The position numbers and the translations under genes are program-made. Below the pieces are notes generated by a model, which saw only the letters and a program-made list of their open reading frames with translations, had not been told where the DNA came from and did not search any database. Shown here piece after piece: positions 7,495 to 16,489 of a DNA stretch of 64,000 bases. Source of the DNA: UBA6197 sp047638075 (GTDB lineage Bacteria; Pseudomonadota; Alphaproteobacteria; Rhodobacterales; Rhodobacteraceae); contig NZ_JBLJBV010000021.1 in assembly GCF_047638075.1 (NCBI RefSeq), positions 1 through 64,000 of the forward strand, in the 5' to 3' direction. Position 1 is the first letter of the stretch. Each line of letters opens with the position of its first letter.

Positions 7495-8880
7495 ATGGCC
7501 GAATTGCGCGCAGAGGAACAGGATCGCGAAGAACAGGACTACAGCCTGGATACCGACCTGGTTGATCAGATCCTGGAGGCGGTTCATGCGCGCGATACTG
7601 CGCGCCTGACCGGCCTGTTGGAATCGCTGCACGCCGCTGACGTCGCTGATATTCTGGAACAGATCGGCGGGCCCGACCGGCGTGCCCTCCTGGCGCTTTG
7701 GGGCCGCGAAATTGACGGCGATATCCTGTCCGAGGTCGATGACGCGATCCGCGAAGAAGTCATCGAAGCAATGCCGAAAGACGTGCTGGCCGAAGCCGTA
7801 CGCGAGCTTGAATCAGACGATGTTGTCGACCTGATCGAAGACCTTGAAGAGCCCCAGCAAGAGGCAATTCTGGGCGCCTTGGAAGAGGCCGACCGGGCCG
7901 CGGTGCAACAATCGCTGACCTACCCGGAATATTCCGCTGGCCGTCTGATGCAGCGTGAGGTGGTAACCGCGCCGGAACACTGGACCGTCGGTCAGACAAT
8001 TGATTATCTGCGCGCCACAGACTGGCTGCCCGATCAGTTTTATCATGTGATCCTGGTTGATCCGGCGCATCACCCGCAAGGCTATGTGACGCTGGGCAAA
8101 CTGCTATCGGCAAAGCGCGCGACGCCCCTGCGCGACATTGTCGAAGACAGCTTTCGCAGCATCTCGGTTTACCAGGAAGAGGCCGACGTGGCCTATGCCT
8201 TTAACCAGTATCACCTGATCTCGGCGCCGGTTGTCGATGAACACGACCGATTGATCGGCGTGATCACCATTGATGACGCGATGGCGGTGCTGGATGAGGA
8301 ACACGAGGAAGATTTCTTGCGCCTCGCAGGGGTGGGTGACGAATCCTCGCTATCGGATACGGTACCTGAAACCATGCGCCAGCGGCTGCCATGGTTGGGT
8401 ATCAACGTGATGACGGCAATTCTGGTTTCCGGGGTGATCTCGCTTTTCGAGGGCACGATCGAGCGGTTGGTGGCACTGGCCGTTCTAATGCCGATTGTTG
8501 CCTCGATGGGGGGGAATGCAGGAACCCAGACGCTGGCCGTTGCGGTCCGGGCCCTTGCGACCAAAAGCCTGACCGATTCCAACGTCTGGCGCGTTGTGCG
8601 GCGCGAGGCGCTGGTCGGGTTGATCAATGGCACGGTATTCGGTCTGGTGATGGGACTGGTGGCCTGGACCTGGTTCGGGCGGCCAGAACTGGGGTTGGTC
8701 ATTGGTGCGGCGATGGTGGTCAACCTCTTTGTTGCGGCGCTTGCGGGGATTCTGGTGCCCCTTGGTCTTGAGAAAATGGGCGCGGATCCGGCCTTGGCGT
8801 CGGGAACATTTGTTACGACGATGACAGATATGGTGGGCTTTTTCACCTTTCTGGGCCTTGCGGCCGCAGTGCTTTTATGA
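7495..8880 (+). CDS. mgtE: Magnesium transporter MgtE
   Basis: MgtE is a homodimeric magnesium channel of the inner membrane gated by cytosolic magnesium. The 461-residue protein has the standard order: an acidic helical N domain (residues about 25-130, with DVADILEQIGG and ESDDVVDLIEDLEE), a pair of CBS domains (about 135-255), a plug helix, and five C-terminal membrane helices. The last part includes PIVASMGGNAGTQTLAV, the pore region signature, and the acidic MTDMVGFF segment. The ATG at 7495 follows AGAGGGGG; an earlier GTG-type start at 7468 is less likely. Its stop overlaps the next start by four bases (ATGA), so it is cotranscribed with the cyclo-ligase gene. Confidence 0.93.
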   Translation: MAELRAEEQDREEQDYSLDTDLVDQILEAVHARDTARLTGLLESLHAADVADILEQIGGPDRRALLALWGREIDGDILSEVDDAIREEVIEAMPKDVLAEAVRELESDDVVDLIEDLEEPQQEAILGALEEADRAAVQQSLTYPEYSAGRLMQREVVTAPEHWTVGQTIDYLRATDWLPDQFYHVILVDPAHHPQGYVTLGKLLSAKRATPLRDIVEDSFRSISVYQEEADVAYAFNQYHLISAPVVDEHDRLIGVITIDDAMAVLDEEHEEDFLRLAGVGDESSLSDTVPETMRQRLPWLGINVMTAILVSGVISLFEGTIERLVALAVLMPIVASMGGNAGTQTLAVAVRALATKSLTDSNVWRVVRREALVGLINGTVFGLVMGLVAWTWFGRPELGLVIGAAMVVNLFVAALAGILVPLGLEKMGADPALASGTFVTTMTDMVGFFTFLGLAAAVLL

Positions 8881-9431
8881 GCCCGCAAGACAAGAAATCC
8901 TTCGTCCGCCGCTCGGCACTCGCTGCACGGCGCGCTGCAAGTTCGGCGGGTTCGGGCCGCGCGGTTGAACTCTTGTCATCGGTGCTTGCCCCCTACCGCA
9001 ACGCAGTTCTTGCAGGATACATGCCAATGCGCAGTGAACTTGACCCACGGCCCGCCATGGCTGCGCATAGGGGCCCGGTTGCAGTGCCGGTGATCCTTGA
9101 TAACGGTCTGCCACTTGCGTTCAGGGCCTGGTCGCCCACGACCCCCATGCAGCCTGGCGCCTTTGGTGCGCTGATTCCCGAGACGGGCGATTGGCTGTCC
9201 CCAAGCGTCTTGATCGTGCCGCTTTTGGCATTTGACCGGCGTGGCTTCCGTCTGGGCTATGGCGGGGGGTTTTATGACCGTACCCTTGAACACCTGCGTA
9301 TAAACGGCCCGGTCACTGCCATCGGCTTTGCCTATTCCGCCCAGGAATTGCCCGCGGTGCCGATCGAACCCACAGACCAGCCTTTGGACCTGATCGTGAC
9401 TGAAACCTCGATCATCCTGCCCCACAATTAG
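8877..9431 (+). CDS. 5-formyltetrahydrofolate cyclo-ligase
   Basis: The enzyme (184 aa) uses ATP to convert 5-formyl-THF to 5,10-methenyl-THF, recycling an inhibitory folate. Family motifs seen are KKSFVRRSALAARRA at the N-terminus, YMPMRSELDPRP (substrate region), LIVPLLAFDRRGFRLGYGGG near residues 113-132 and GFYDRTL. Length is normal for the YgfA/MTHFS family. It begins inside the mgtE stop codon (ATGA), so the two are translationally coupled. The downstream space holds a palindromic repeat rather than an obvious 6S RNA gene, which lies beside this gene in many proteobacteria. Confidence 0.9.
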   Translation: MSPQDKKSFVRRSALAARRAASSAGSGRAVELLSSVLAPYRNAVLAGYMPMRSELDPRPAMAAHRGPVAVPVILDNGLPLAFRAWSPTTPMQPGAFGALIPETGDWLSPSVLIVPLLAFDRRGFRLGYGGGFYDRTLEHLRINGPVTAIGFAYSAQELPAVPIEPTDQPLDLIVTETSIILPHN

Positions 9432-9446
9432 GCCCTGGCTGCCAAA

Positions 9447-9525
9447 GCTTTTGTTTGGTGCAAATACTCCGGGGGTCCGGGGGCAGCGCCCCTGGTCGGT
9501 TTGAGTATTTTTACCAAACAAAAGC
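9447..9525. repeat. Palindromic repeat, family copy 1, possible terminator
   Basis: A 23-base left arm at 9447-9469 (begins GCTTTTGTTTGG, ends AAATACTC) pairs with a right arm at 9503-9525, matching at 21 of 23 positions. Inside the loop GGGGGC at about 9478-9483 can pair with GCCCC. The sequence GTTTGG...AAATACTC recurs at 19978, 23281 and 37969. It may end transcription on both strands, although it lacks a classical U-run. Confidence 0.75.
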
Positions 9526-9574
9526 CGCAATAGAAGACTTGCCCTTCGTAACCTGAATGCCTAACCCTTGCAGT

Positions 9575-10402
9575 ATGAAAATACTCTTTTTGGGCGATGT
9601 CATGGGCCGCGCAGGACGCAAGGCCATAACCGAGCGTTTACCAGGCCTGCGGGGTGACTGGGGGCTGGACTTCATTGTGGTGAATGGTGAAAATGCCAGC
9701 GCGGGTGCGGGGCTTACGCCGGATCACGCGCGCGGGATTTTAGATGCGGGCGCCGATTGCGTGACCCTGGGTGATCATGCCTTTGATCAAAAAGACATGC
9801 TACGCTTCATCGAGTCCGAGCCGCGGATACTGCGACCCCTGAACTACGCCAAAGAGGCGCCGGGCAAGGGCGCGCGGCTTTTTTCTGACGCGCGCGGGCG
9901 AAAAATTCTGGTTACGCAGGCGCTTGGGCAGGTTTTCATGAAGCGGCCTTTTGATGATCCGTTTTCGGCGGTTGATGCCGTGTTGCGGGCACATCCCTTG
10001 GGTGGGCTGGCCCAGGCCATCCTCGTCGATATGCATTGCGAGGCCACCTCGGAGAAGATGGCGATGGGTCATTGGTGTGATGGCCGGGCAAGCATGGTTG
10101 TGGGCACCCATACCCATGTGCCCACAGCGGATGCGATGATCCTGGGGGGCGGTACCGCCTATCTTAGTGATGCGGGCATGTCTGGCGACTATAATTCCGT
10201 TATCGGAATGGACAAAGCCGAACCGATGCGCCGGTTCATTACCGGCATGGGCCGCGAGCGATTTACCCCTGCCGAGGGCGAGGCGACTTTGTCAGGGTTT
10301 TACGTTGAAACCGATGATCGAACCGGCCATGCCAAACGTTGCACCCCGGTGCGGGTTGGTGGGCGGTTGGCGCAGGTGACGCCGCTTTCGGCGGCGGTTT
10401 GA
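9575..10402 (+). CDS. YmdB-type metallophosphoesterase (TIGR00282 family)
   Basis: The 275-residue protein matches the calcineurin-like YmdB family, of which Bacillus members hydrolyse 2',3'- and 3',5'-cyclic nucleotides. Metal-site motifs are ILFLGDVMGRAGR (residue 3 on), VVNGENAS, and GTHTHVPTADAMIL near residue 175. The usual GNH motif reads GDH (TLGDHAFDQKD), so one metal ligand is Asp in place of Asn. The start is set at 9575, where homology to the fold begins; an ATG at 9557 is also possible and neither has a good ribosome binding site. It follows the palindromic repeat, so it probably has its own promoter. Confidence 0.85.
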   Translation: MKILFLGDVMGRAGRKAITERLPGLRGDWGLDFIVVNGENASAGAGLTPDHARGILDAGADCVTLGDHAFDQKDMLRFIESEPRILRPLNYAKEAPGKGARLFSDARGRKILVTQALGQVFMKRPFDDPFSAVDAVLRAHPLGGLAQAILVDMHCEATSEKMAMGHWCDGRASMVVGTHTHVPTADAMILGGGTAYLSDAGMSGDYNSVIGMDKAEPMRRFITGMGRERFTPAEGEATLSGFYVETDDRTGHAKRCTPVRVGGRLAQVTPLSAAV

Positions 10403-10484
10403 ACGTTGCCTATGCCGATGGCGGTGCTTGTGCGGCGCTGGGGCGACGCTATGATCGCGGTGAACGACAACAGGCCCACATATA

Positions 10485-12263
10485 ATGCTTGATCTAGCGC
10501 TATCGCAGACCACCGAGGCCATTTTGACCCTGACCGTGGTTCTGGTCATGCTGATCCTGTTCATGCGCGAGAAGTACCCGACCGAAGTTGTCGCGATCGG
10601 GGGCGCGGCTTTTGTTCTGGCGCTGGGCATTGTGCCATATGATGATGCGGTCAAGGTGTTGTCGAACAGCGCCCCCTGGACCATCATCATGATGTTCCTG
10701 ATCATGGGGGGGCTGGTGCGTACCGGTGCGCTGGACTGGGTGACCCGTCAGGCCGAGGCCCATATTGACAACCGCCCTATCGTCACCCTGATCGCCATTT
10801 TCGCGCTTATTGCCGCGGCTTCTGCATTTTTGAACAATACGCCGGTGGTGGTGATGATGATTCCGGTGATGATGACGGTCGCGCGAAAACTGGGAATAAC
10901 GGCCTCCAAGTTATTGATTCCGCTGTCTTATGCGGCGATCCTAGGGGGCACTGTCACACTGATTGGCACTTCTACCAACCTTTTGGTTGACGGGGTGGCG
11001 CGGGACCGGGGGCTTGCGCCTTTTACCATGTTCGAGATTTCGGGCATGGGTGTTGTGCAGGTGTTGGTGGGCGGGCTCTACATGGCGCTGATCGGGCGGC
11101 ACCTGCTTCCGGACCGGGCCTCGATGGGGATGTTGCTGGGCAACAAGCGGCGGCTGAAATTCTTTACCGAGGTGGCGCTACCCGAAGACTCGGCGTTGAT
11201 CGGGCAGAACGTGCTTGAGGTGGATCTGTTCAAACCCGAAGGTGTGCGTGTCATCGACGTGCTGCGCGGAGATGCCAGTTTGCGCCGTGATCTGGGGGCG
11301 GCCATTTTGCAGGCTGGTGACAGGGTGGTTTTGCGCACCGACATGGCAGAGCTGTTGGGCATGCAGCACAACCCGCATTTGCGGATGGTGGACAAGCTGA
11401 GTTCGGTGCAGACGGAAACCGTCGAGGTGCTGATTTCGCCGGGGTGCCGGATGATCGGGCGGTCCTTGGGCGAATTGCGGCTGCGCCGTCGCTATGGGGT
11501 TTATGTGCTGGCGGCGCATCGCCGCAACCAGAATATCGGGCGCAAGATGGATGATCTGGTGGTGGTTGTCGGTGATACGCTGCTGCTGGAAGGTGCCGCC
11601 GAAGATATTGCCCGTCTGGCGGCCGATATGGATTTGGTCGATGTCGCAAAGCCGCGCGCGCAGCCTTACCGCAGAACGCACGCGCCCATTGCCGTGGGGG
11701 CGCTGGTTGGCGTGGTGGCGCTGGCCGCTTTTGATGTGGCGCCGATCCTGGCGCTGGCGGCGGTTGCGGTGGCCATTGTCCTTTTGACCCGCTGCATTGA
11801 CGCCGAAGAGGCGTTTTCGTTTCTGGAAGGCCGGCTCTTGGCGCTGATCTTTGCGATGTTGGTGGTGGGGGCGGCGTTGGACCATTCGGGCGCGGTCAAG
11901 ATGATTGTTGATCTGATCGCCCCGCATATGACCGGGTTGCCGGTATTTGTGACATTGCTTTGTGTCTATGCCCTGGCCTCGACGCTGACCGAGGTGGTTT
12001 CCAACAACGCGGTGGCGGTGATCTTGACGCCGATCGCGATTGAGCTTGCGGCGGCGTTGGGGATGGATGCGCGCCCGTTTGTGGTGGCGGTGATGTTTGC
12101 GGCCTCGGCGGCATTTGCCACACCGATCGGGTATCAGACGAATATGCTGGTTTATGGGCCGGGCGGATACCGTTTCACGGACTATATGCGGGTTGGGATA
12201 CCGCTGAATGTGATTCTGGCCCTGACTGCCTGTACAATGATCCCGCTGATTTGGCCGGTCTAA
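10485..12263 (+). CDS. SLC13-family permease with TrkA-C domains
   Basis: This 592-residue inner-membrane protein belongs to the divalent anion:sodium symporter superfamily. It has membrane helices in residues 1-200 (including MREKYPTEVVAIGGAAF and SAFLNNTPVVVMMIPV), two cytosolic TrkA-C-like domains between about 215 and 395 (EDSALIGQNVLEVDLFKPEGVRV and ETVEVLISPGCRMIGRSLGEL), and a second helical block to the end. The second half repeats the signature in TEVVSNNAVAVILTPIA. This build is usual for SLC13 permeases often suggested to carry sulfate, phosphate or dicarboxylates; the substrate cannot be told here. The next gene starts twelve bases after its stop. Confidence 0.85.
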   Translation: MLDLALSQTTEAILTLTVVLVMLILFMREKYPTEVVAIGGAAFVLALGIVPYDDAVKVLSNSAPWTIIMMFLIMGGLVRTGALDWVTRQAEAHIDNRPIVTLIAIFALIAAASAFLNNTPVVVMMIPVMMTVARKLGITASKLLIPLSYAAILGGTVTLIGTSTNLLVDGVARDRGLAPFTMFEISGMGVVQVLVGGLYMALIGRHLLPDRASMGMLLGNKRRLKFFTEVALPEDSALIGQNVLEVDLFKPEGVRVIDVLRGDASLRRDLGAAILQAGDRVVLRTDMAELLGMQHNPHLRMVDKLSSVQTETVEVLISPGCRMIGRSLGELRLRRRYGVYVLAAHRRNQNIGRKMDDLVVVVGDTLLLEGAAEDIARLAADMDLVDVAKPRAQPYRRTHAPIAVGALVGVVALAAFDVAPILALAAVAVAIVLLTRCIDAEEAFSFLEGRLLALIFAMLVVGAALDHSGAVKMIVDLIAPHMTGLPVFVTLLCVYALASTLTEVVSNNAVAVILTPIAIELAAALGMDARPFVVAVMFAASAAFATPIGYQTNMLVYGPGGYRFTDYMRVGIPLNVILALTACTMIPLIWPV

Positions 12264-12275
12264 GGAATGACGCAC

Positions 12276-12620
12276 ATGAAACGCCTTTGCTTTTTCGTCG
12301 CGCTGGCCGGGCTGGCCGCCTGTACCGGCCCGGTTGCCGACGCCAACCCAGATACGGTGCATCTGTCGGGCAACATGCTTTCGGTGATGTTTAGCGATGG
12401 CGTTACCTGCAGCGCTGATTACCGCGCCCTGCCGTCGGGCATGCTGAGGGGCTGCGCCCATCCGCTGCGGTATGATGTCGTGGTTACGCACGAAAGTTAT
12501 TTTACGGCGCTACCGAAACTGTTTGAACCCTACGCCAGCATAACGCTGACCAAACCGGGGGGCAGGGTCTGGCATTACCGCACGCCCAAGTCGGTTGATC
12601 CGGATTTTGGCCGACGGTAA
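12276..12620 (+). CDS. Small predicted lipoprotein
   Basis: The start at 12276 is preferred to the ATG at 12267 because AAGGA at 12262-12266 is correctly spaced only for the later one. The 114-residue product opens MKRLCFFVALAGLAACTGPV, a clear lipobox with the modified Cys at residue 16 (LAAC). The mature part has two further cysteines (TCSADYRAL and RGCAHPL) that could form a disulfide and ends in a basic tail. It lies twelve bases after the SLC13 permease gene and is probably cotranscribed. The family is not known to me. Confidence 0.75.
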   Translation: MKRLCFFVALAGLAACTGPVADANPDTVHLSGNMLSVMFSDGVTCSADYRALPSGMLRGCAHPLRYDVVVTHESYFTALPKLFEPYASITLTKPGGRVWHYRTPKSVDPDFGRR

Positions 12621-12696
12621 GCCTTAGGCTGCTTGCGGCCCCCCGCCTCGCTGGCATATAGAGACGCCATAATATCGACATCGGACGGAGAGCGTC

Positions 12697-13437
12697 ATGG
12701 CAGGCCATTCAAAATGGGCGAATATCCAGCACCGGAAGGGGCGGCAGGACAAGCTACGCTCCAAGCTGTTTTCCAAGCTGGCAAAAGAGATAACCGTTGC
12801 CGCAAAGATGGGCGACCCGGACCCCGAAAAAAACCCGCGGCTGCGGCTGGCGGTCAAGGCGGCCAAAGCGGTTTCCTGCCCTAAGGATGTGATAGACCGG
12901 GCGATCAAGAAATCGCTGGGGGGCGATGCCGATGATTATACGGAAATCCGTTACGAAGGATATGGCGCGAACGGTATCGCCATTATTGTTGAGGCGATGA
13001 CCGATAACCTTAACCGCACCGCGTCAAACGTGCGTAGCTATTTCACCAAATGCGGTGGCAATCTGGGCACCACGGGGTCGGTTTCGTTCATGTTCGACCG
13101 GGTGGGCGAAATCACCTATCCGCCTGAGGCAGGCGATACGGATACGGTGATGATGGCGGCGCTGGACGCCGGGGCTGATGATGTCGAGTCCGATGAAGAG
13201 GGGCATTGGATCTATTGCGCCGATACCGCGCTTAACGAAGTGTCGCTGGCGCTGGAGGCGGCGTTGGGCGAAAGCACCGAGGCCAAGCTGATCTGGAAAC
13301 CGCAAAACCGGACCGAGGTTGACCTGGAAACCGCGACCAAGCTGATGAAGCTGATCGACATGCTCGAAGATGATGACGATGTGCAAAACGTCACCCATAA
13401 CTTTGATATGCCCGACGATGTAGCGGCACAGCTTTGA
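12697..13437 (+). CDS. YebC/PmpR-family regulator
   Basis: The 246-residue protein carries the family hallmark MAGHSKWANIQHRKGRQD at the N-terminus, then KLFSKLAKEITVAAK, VSCPKDVIDRAIKK and YEGYGANGIAIIVEAMTDN. Members were described as transcription factors, and more recent work links some to relief of ribosome stalling. Length and domain order are standard. It stands alone, with a rho-independent terminator about 60 bases after the stop codon. A basal role in translation or regulation is known for the family; nothing in the neighbourhood refines it. Confidence 0.93.
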   Translation: MAGHSKWANIQHRKGRQDKLRSKLFSKLAKEITVAAKMGDPDPEKNPRLRLAVKAAKAVSCPKDVIDRAIKKSLGGDADDYTEIRYEGYGANGIAIIVEAMTDNLNRTASNVRSYFTKCGGNLGTTGSVSFMFDRVGEITYPPEAGDTDTVMMAALDAGADDVESDEEGHWIYCADTALNEVSLALEAALGESTEAKLIWKPQNRTEVDLETATKLMKLIDMLEDDDDVQNVTHNFDMPDDVAAQL

Positions 13438-13497
13438 CGGGGGGTGCCGCTAAAAAGCCGCACATCTTGCGCTAGGCATTCTTGATTTCAGAAATAA

Positions 13498-13531
13498 AAA
13501 GGCCCTCAGCATCGTCTTGCCAAGGGCCTTT
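13498..13531 (+). terminator. Rho-independent terminator, bidirectional
   Basis: AAAGGCCCT at 13498-13506 pairs perfectly with AGGGCCTTT at 13523-13531, flanked by A-rich sequence on the left and T residues on the right. It can end the yebC transcript on the plus strand and the small minus-strand gene that stops at 13596. Confidence 0.8.
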
Positions 13532-13595
13532 TGAATTGGGTCGTATCAACCTTATTTCGGGTAATGTTGAACCGCGTAGATGCAGGGTTCACGGC

Positions 13596-13763
13596 TTAAA
13601 AGCTGTAATGACGAACCGTTTTCTCAAGCTTGGGGCTGCGCCGACCCAGCCACATGTCGCGGTGCAATTTCAGGTTGGCCTGCTCTTCTTTTGAAAGGGT
13701 AAGGGCGGATTTCACCCAGGCAGCAATTGCATGAAAGATCGAATTCGAGGTGTTCTGTTTCAT
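13596..13763 (-). CDS. Small basic hypothetical protein, 55 aa
   Basis: The minus-strand frame from the ATG at 13763 has GGAGA eight bases upstream; an ATG six bases earlier (13769) is too close to that site. The product begins MKQNTSNSIFHAIAAWVKSA and continues LTLSKEEQANLKLHRDMWLG, ending RRSPKLEKTVRHYSF, a mixed helical, basic protein without signal peptide. Codon use is that of a real gene, and a shared terminator follows it. It resembles short DUF-type proteins seen in Rhodobacteraceae, but I cannot name one. A direct repeat upstream may be its control site. Confidence 0.65.
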   Translation of the reverse strand: MKQNTSNSIFHAIAAWVKSALTLSKEEQANLKLHRDMWLGRRSPKLEKTVRHYSF

Positions 13764-13866
13764 TTCCATACTCTCCGAAATGCGCGGTGGTCGCGCTTTG
13801 TTTTAGGGTTCAGGCTGATCGGGTTTATCGCCAACAACCTTCGTTACCAGAGATATAGGCGCCTTT

Positions 13867-13885
13867 GACACTTAATGCGACACTT
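13867..13885 (-). promoter_or_regulatory. Direct repeat upstream of the 55-aa gene
   Basis: GACACTT occurs at 13867-13873 and again at 13879-13885, a spacing of 12 bases, about 100 bases before the start of the small minus-strand gene. Just downstream, minus-strand CTATATC could be a -10 element. A tandem half-site for a regulator is possible; no family is suggested. Confidence 0.3.
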
Positions 13886-13948
13886 CTTCGGGCAATGCCG
13901 CAATGCAGAAAATGCATGGATGGCGCGATTGAACTTCTTGTTTTCAAT

Positions 13949-16489
13949 CTAAGATCTGGCGGGCCATTGGCTGGAAAGCCTGCCATCTGTCCAGTCATAG
14001 AGCGCCTTGAACGCCCCCGCGGCCAGAACGCTTAGCGCTGTAACAACGCAAAAGCGCAAGGCATCTGACCGCAGTCCAAGGGATGTCACCAGCGAAATGA
14101 CCGGCACATGGACGATGTAGAGAAATAATGTCACCGAACCGATATGCATCAGGCCACGCGCCAATGGGGTGGGTATGTCGATCGAAAGCCGCCAGATAAT
14201 TGCCAGGGCGCCGCAAACTATCATGTAATTGACACTGTGCGGGGCATCGCGCCAACTGATCCACCAGACCAGCAGGGTAACAAGCGTCATGAGTGCTTTT
14301 TGCGCTCGGTCGCGGGTAAAGAAAATACACCATCCTAAAAGCAAAAGCTCAATCGCGGCGAGCGGATGTCGATGCCGGATTGGTGGCGCAATGTCTGCCA
14401 CCGGGGAAAAGCGTATGGCCAGCACCACACACGCGAGGATAAACAGGCCAATTGCAAACGGATATCGCACAACCTGGTGCCGGCAGGACGGCAGTAGGAA
14501 GGGAAGGGTAAAAAGCAGAACGATTTGCGTATAGGTGCTGACAAACCAATAGGGAACAAGACCCTTTAGGGAAATCACTTGCTCGAAATTTCCCAGCAGA
14601 ACAAACCAGGGTACGCTGACCGGATGCCATAGCAAAGAAATCAGGCTGATCAGCAGATAATAACAGGCAAGGATCGGCACCAGCATGCTGCGCCAGGTGC
14701 GCAGAACATTGCCTTCAAATAGCGTGTGGCTTTGAAACCGGGCTAACGAATACCCGACCATCATCAGCAAGAGATAAGAGCCTCCCCCCGTCGACCAAGG
14801 GGTGCTGTGCAAGGCAACCACCGAAAGAATGGCGATGACACGCGCAAGAAGATCGGCGCGCACCCGTTGAACGGAAAACCTGCCGCCTGCAGATGCCGGC
14901 CGCACAGGTTTTTCCTGCGCCAAAAGCGTGCGCAGCGGTAGGGTCTCCCAATCGGGGGGGGCCACACCCAGCTTGGTCAAAAGATGTAACTGGAGGTCCA
15001 GATAGGCCAGGCTATCGCCGCCAAGATCCACAAAACTACGATCAAGATCAAGAACCGGCATCCGTAGTGCCCGCTGCAATGCTGTCCGCGTGTCCAAACC
15101 GGTTTCTTGGGCGCCGGGCTGCAAGGCGTCCGCCTGACGGGCGAGGGTGCGGTAATCCACCTTGCCCGAAGGGAGCAACGGGGCCGCTTTGATCGAAGAA
15201 ACCAGGATTACATTTTGCGGCAAATGATAAAGCGCTGAGATATGATCTTGTAACTGCCCAAGATTTGTAGCGTCTTGCACAAAAACCGCGAGCTGCGCAT
15301 CCGAGCCGGTGACATAAACGCGGTTACCTTCGGCTCGTAGTTGGGTTTCCACCTCGTCCAGACTGATGCGCAGGCCAAAGATCTTGATAAACCTGCTGGC
15401 ACGTCCGGTAATGCGGAAGTATCCGTTTTCAAGTCGCTCTGCCAGATCGCCGGTATGAAGGACGCAAGGCCCCGCAGGTGCGCCCAGATCGGCGCGGGTT
15501 ACCGCATAACCCAGCATGACATTGGGGCCTTCATAGACAAGCTCTCCGGTTGTGTTGGTCGCCTGCACCTCTTGGCCCGTGCTGTCCAACAACCGAAATC
15601 CGCCACCTTCCAACGGGCGCCCGATTGTGTGGAACCACGCTTGGGCGTCTTCGGGTGGTACATAGGACATGCGCGGGCCGGCCTCAGTTTGGCCATACAT
15701 GATGAAAAGCTGCCAGCCCTCGCGCGCGGCCTTGTCAGAAAATTGCCGCGCCAGAACCGGATCCAGCCGTCCCCCCGCCTGTGTGATGTACCGCAGCCGA
15801 GGCAGCCAGGCGAGGTCGCTTAAAAGTTCGAACTGGGTCGGCACCAGCGCAAGGGAGTTGACCTGCATGCGCGTGGCCAAAGCGCGTAGATCCGCATCAA
15901 TAAGCGAACCCTCGGTCAGGACCAGCCCGGCCCCACGCAGCAGATGGGTATGCAAGACCGACATGCCGTAGGAATAATGAAACGGCAAAAGGGTTATCGC
16001 CCTGTCATCACAGGAGATATGAAGGTAATCCGCAATCGCCGCAGCATTGGTTGCCAGATTTTGCCGCGACAGGCGTACCAGTTTGGAGGCCCCCGTGGTG
16101 CCCGAGGTCGAAAGCAGCACTGCAAGATCGGGGTGCATCTCAATGGGGTCCGTAAACGCAAACACCGGCTTCCAGTCTGCGGCGCGTCGAAAAATGATAT
16201 TGGGCCGATAGGTCTGAACGATCTGACTTTCGCGGCCTGCGGAACCCTCTGCGACCAGAATCACCGGCCAGTGCGCCCGTAGCGCCCCAAGATAGGCGAT
16301 GATGGCCCCCGGCTCATTGACAGCTTCCAGCAGGATCAGGGGGCGGGTGACATCCGGCGGCAATCCGGCCTCTATTTCCAGACAAAATGCGTCTACCTTG
16401 ACCGCAAGTTCGGTGTAGGAAATTGAAAAGTCGTGCTTTATCAGGGCGAGTTGATCGCCATGGCTTGCCAAGGTATCCCAGAAATCCAT
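13949..16489 (-). CDS. Adenylation-carrier-acyltransferase fusion (NRPS-like, membrane-bound)
   Basis: One 846-residue protein joins three modules. Residues 1 to about 455 form an adenylation domain: STSGTTGASKLVRLS (about 128-142), FIMYGQTEAGPR (262-273), HTGDLAERLENGYFRITGRA (345-364) and LLPSGKVDYRTL with the catalytic Lys (438-449). About 460-530 is a carrier domain with DLGGDSLAYLDL, whose Ser493 would take phosphopantetheine. From about 545 to the end are some nine or ten membrane helices resembling acyltransferase family 3, with a candidate catalytic His in VVALHSTPW (His561). The logic parallels DltA-DltC-DltB: activate an acid, load the carrier, transfer it across or at the membrane. 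A TTG start at 16537 is possible. No phosphopantetheinyl transferase or other biosynthetic gene lies nearby. Confidence 0.85.
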   Translation of the reverse strand: MDFWDTLASHGDQLALIKHDFSISYTELAVKVDAFCLEIEAGLPPDVTRPLILLEAVNEPGAIIAYLGALRAHWPVILVAEGSAGRESQIVQTYRPNIIFRRAADWKPVFAFTDPIEMHPDLAVLLSTSGTTGASKLVRLSRQNLATNAAAIADYLHISCDDRAITLLPFHYSYGMSVLHTHLLRGAGLVLTEGSLIDADLRALATRMQVNSLALVPTQFELLSDLAWLPRLRYITQAGGRLDPVLARQFSDKAAREGWQLFIMYGQTEAGPRMSYVPPEDAQAWFHTIGRPLEGGGFRLLDSTGQEVQATNTTGELVYEGPNVMLGYAVTRADLGAPAGPCVLHTGDLAERLENGYFRITGRASRFIKIFGLRISLDEVETQLRAEGNRVYVTGSDAQLAVFVQDATNLGQLQDHISALYHLPQNVILVSSIKAAPLLPSGKVDYRTLARQADALQPGAQETGLDTRTALQRALRMPVLDLDRSFVDLGGDSLAYLDLQLHLLTKLGVAPPDWETLPLRTLLAQEKPVRPASAGGRFSVQRVRADLLARVIAILSVVALHSTPWSTGGGSYLLLMMVGYSLARFQSHTLFEGNVLRTWRSMLVPILACYYLLISLISLLWHPVSVPWFVLLGNFEQVISLKGLVPYWFVSTYTQIVLLFTLPFLLPSCRHQVVRYPFAIGLFILACVVLAIRFSPVADIAPPIRHRHPLAAIELLLLGWCIFFTRDRAQKALMTLVTLLVWWISWRDAPHSVNYMIVCGALAIIWRLSIDIPTPLARGLMHIGSVTLFLYIVHVPVISLVTSLGLRSDALRFCVVTALSVLAAGAFKALYDWTDGRLSSQWPARS

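Noticed and set aside
9432..9556. 6S RNA gene beside the cyclo-ligase gene
   Set aside because: The spacer is too short and is occupied by the palindromic repeat.
11178..12491. A 437-codon minus-strand frame
   Set aside because: It is antisense to the SLC13 permease gene, very rich in His, Arg and Gln, which is typical of shadow frames.
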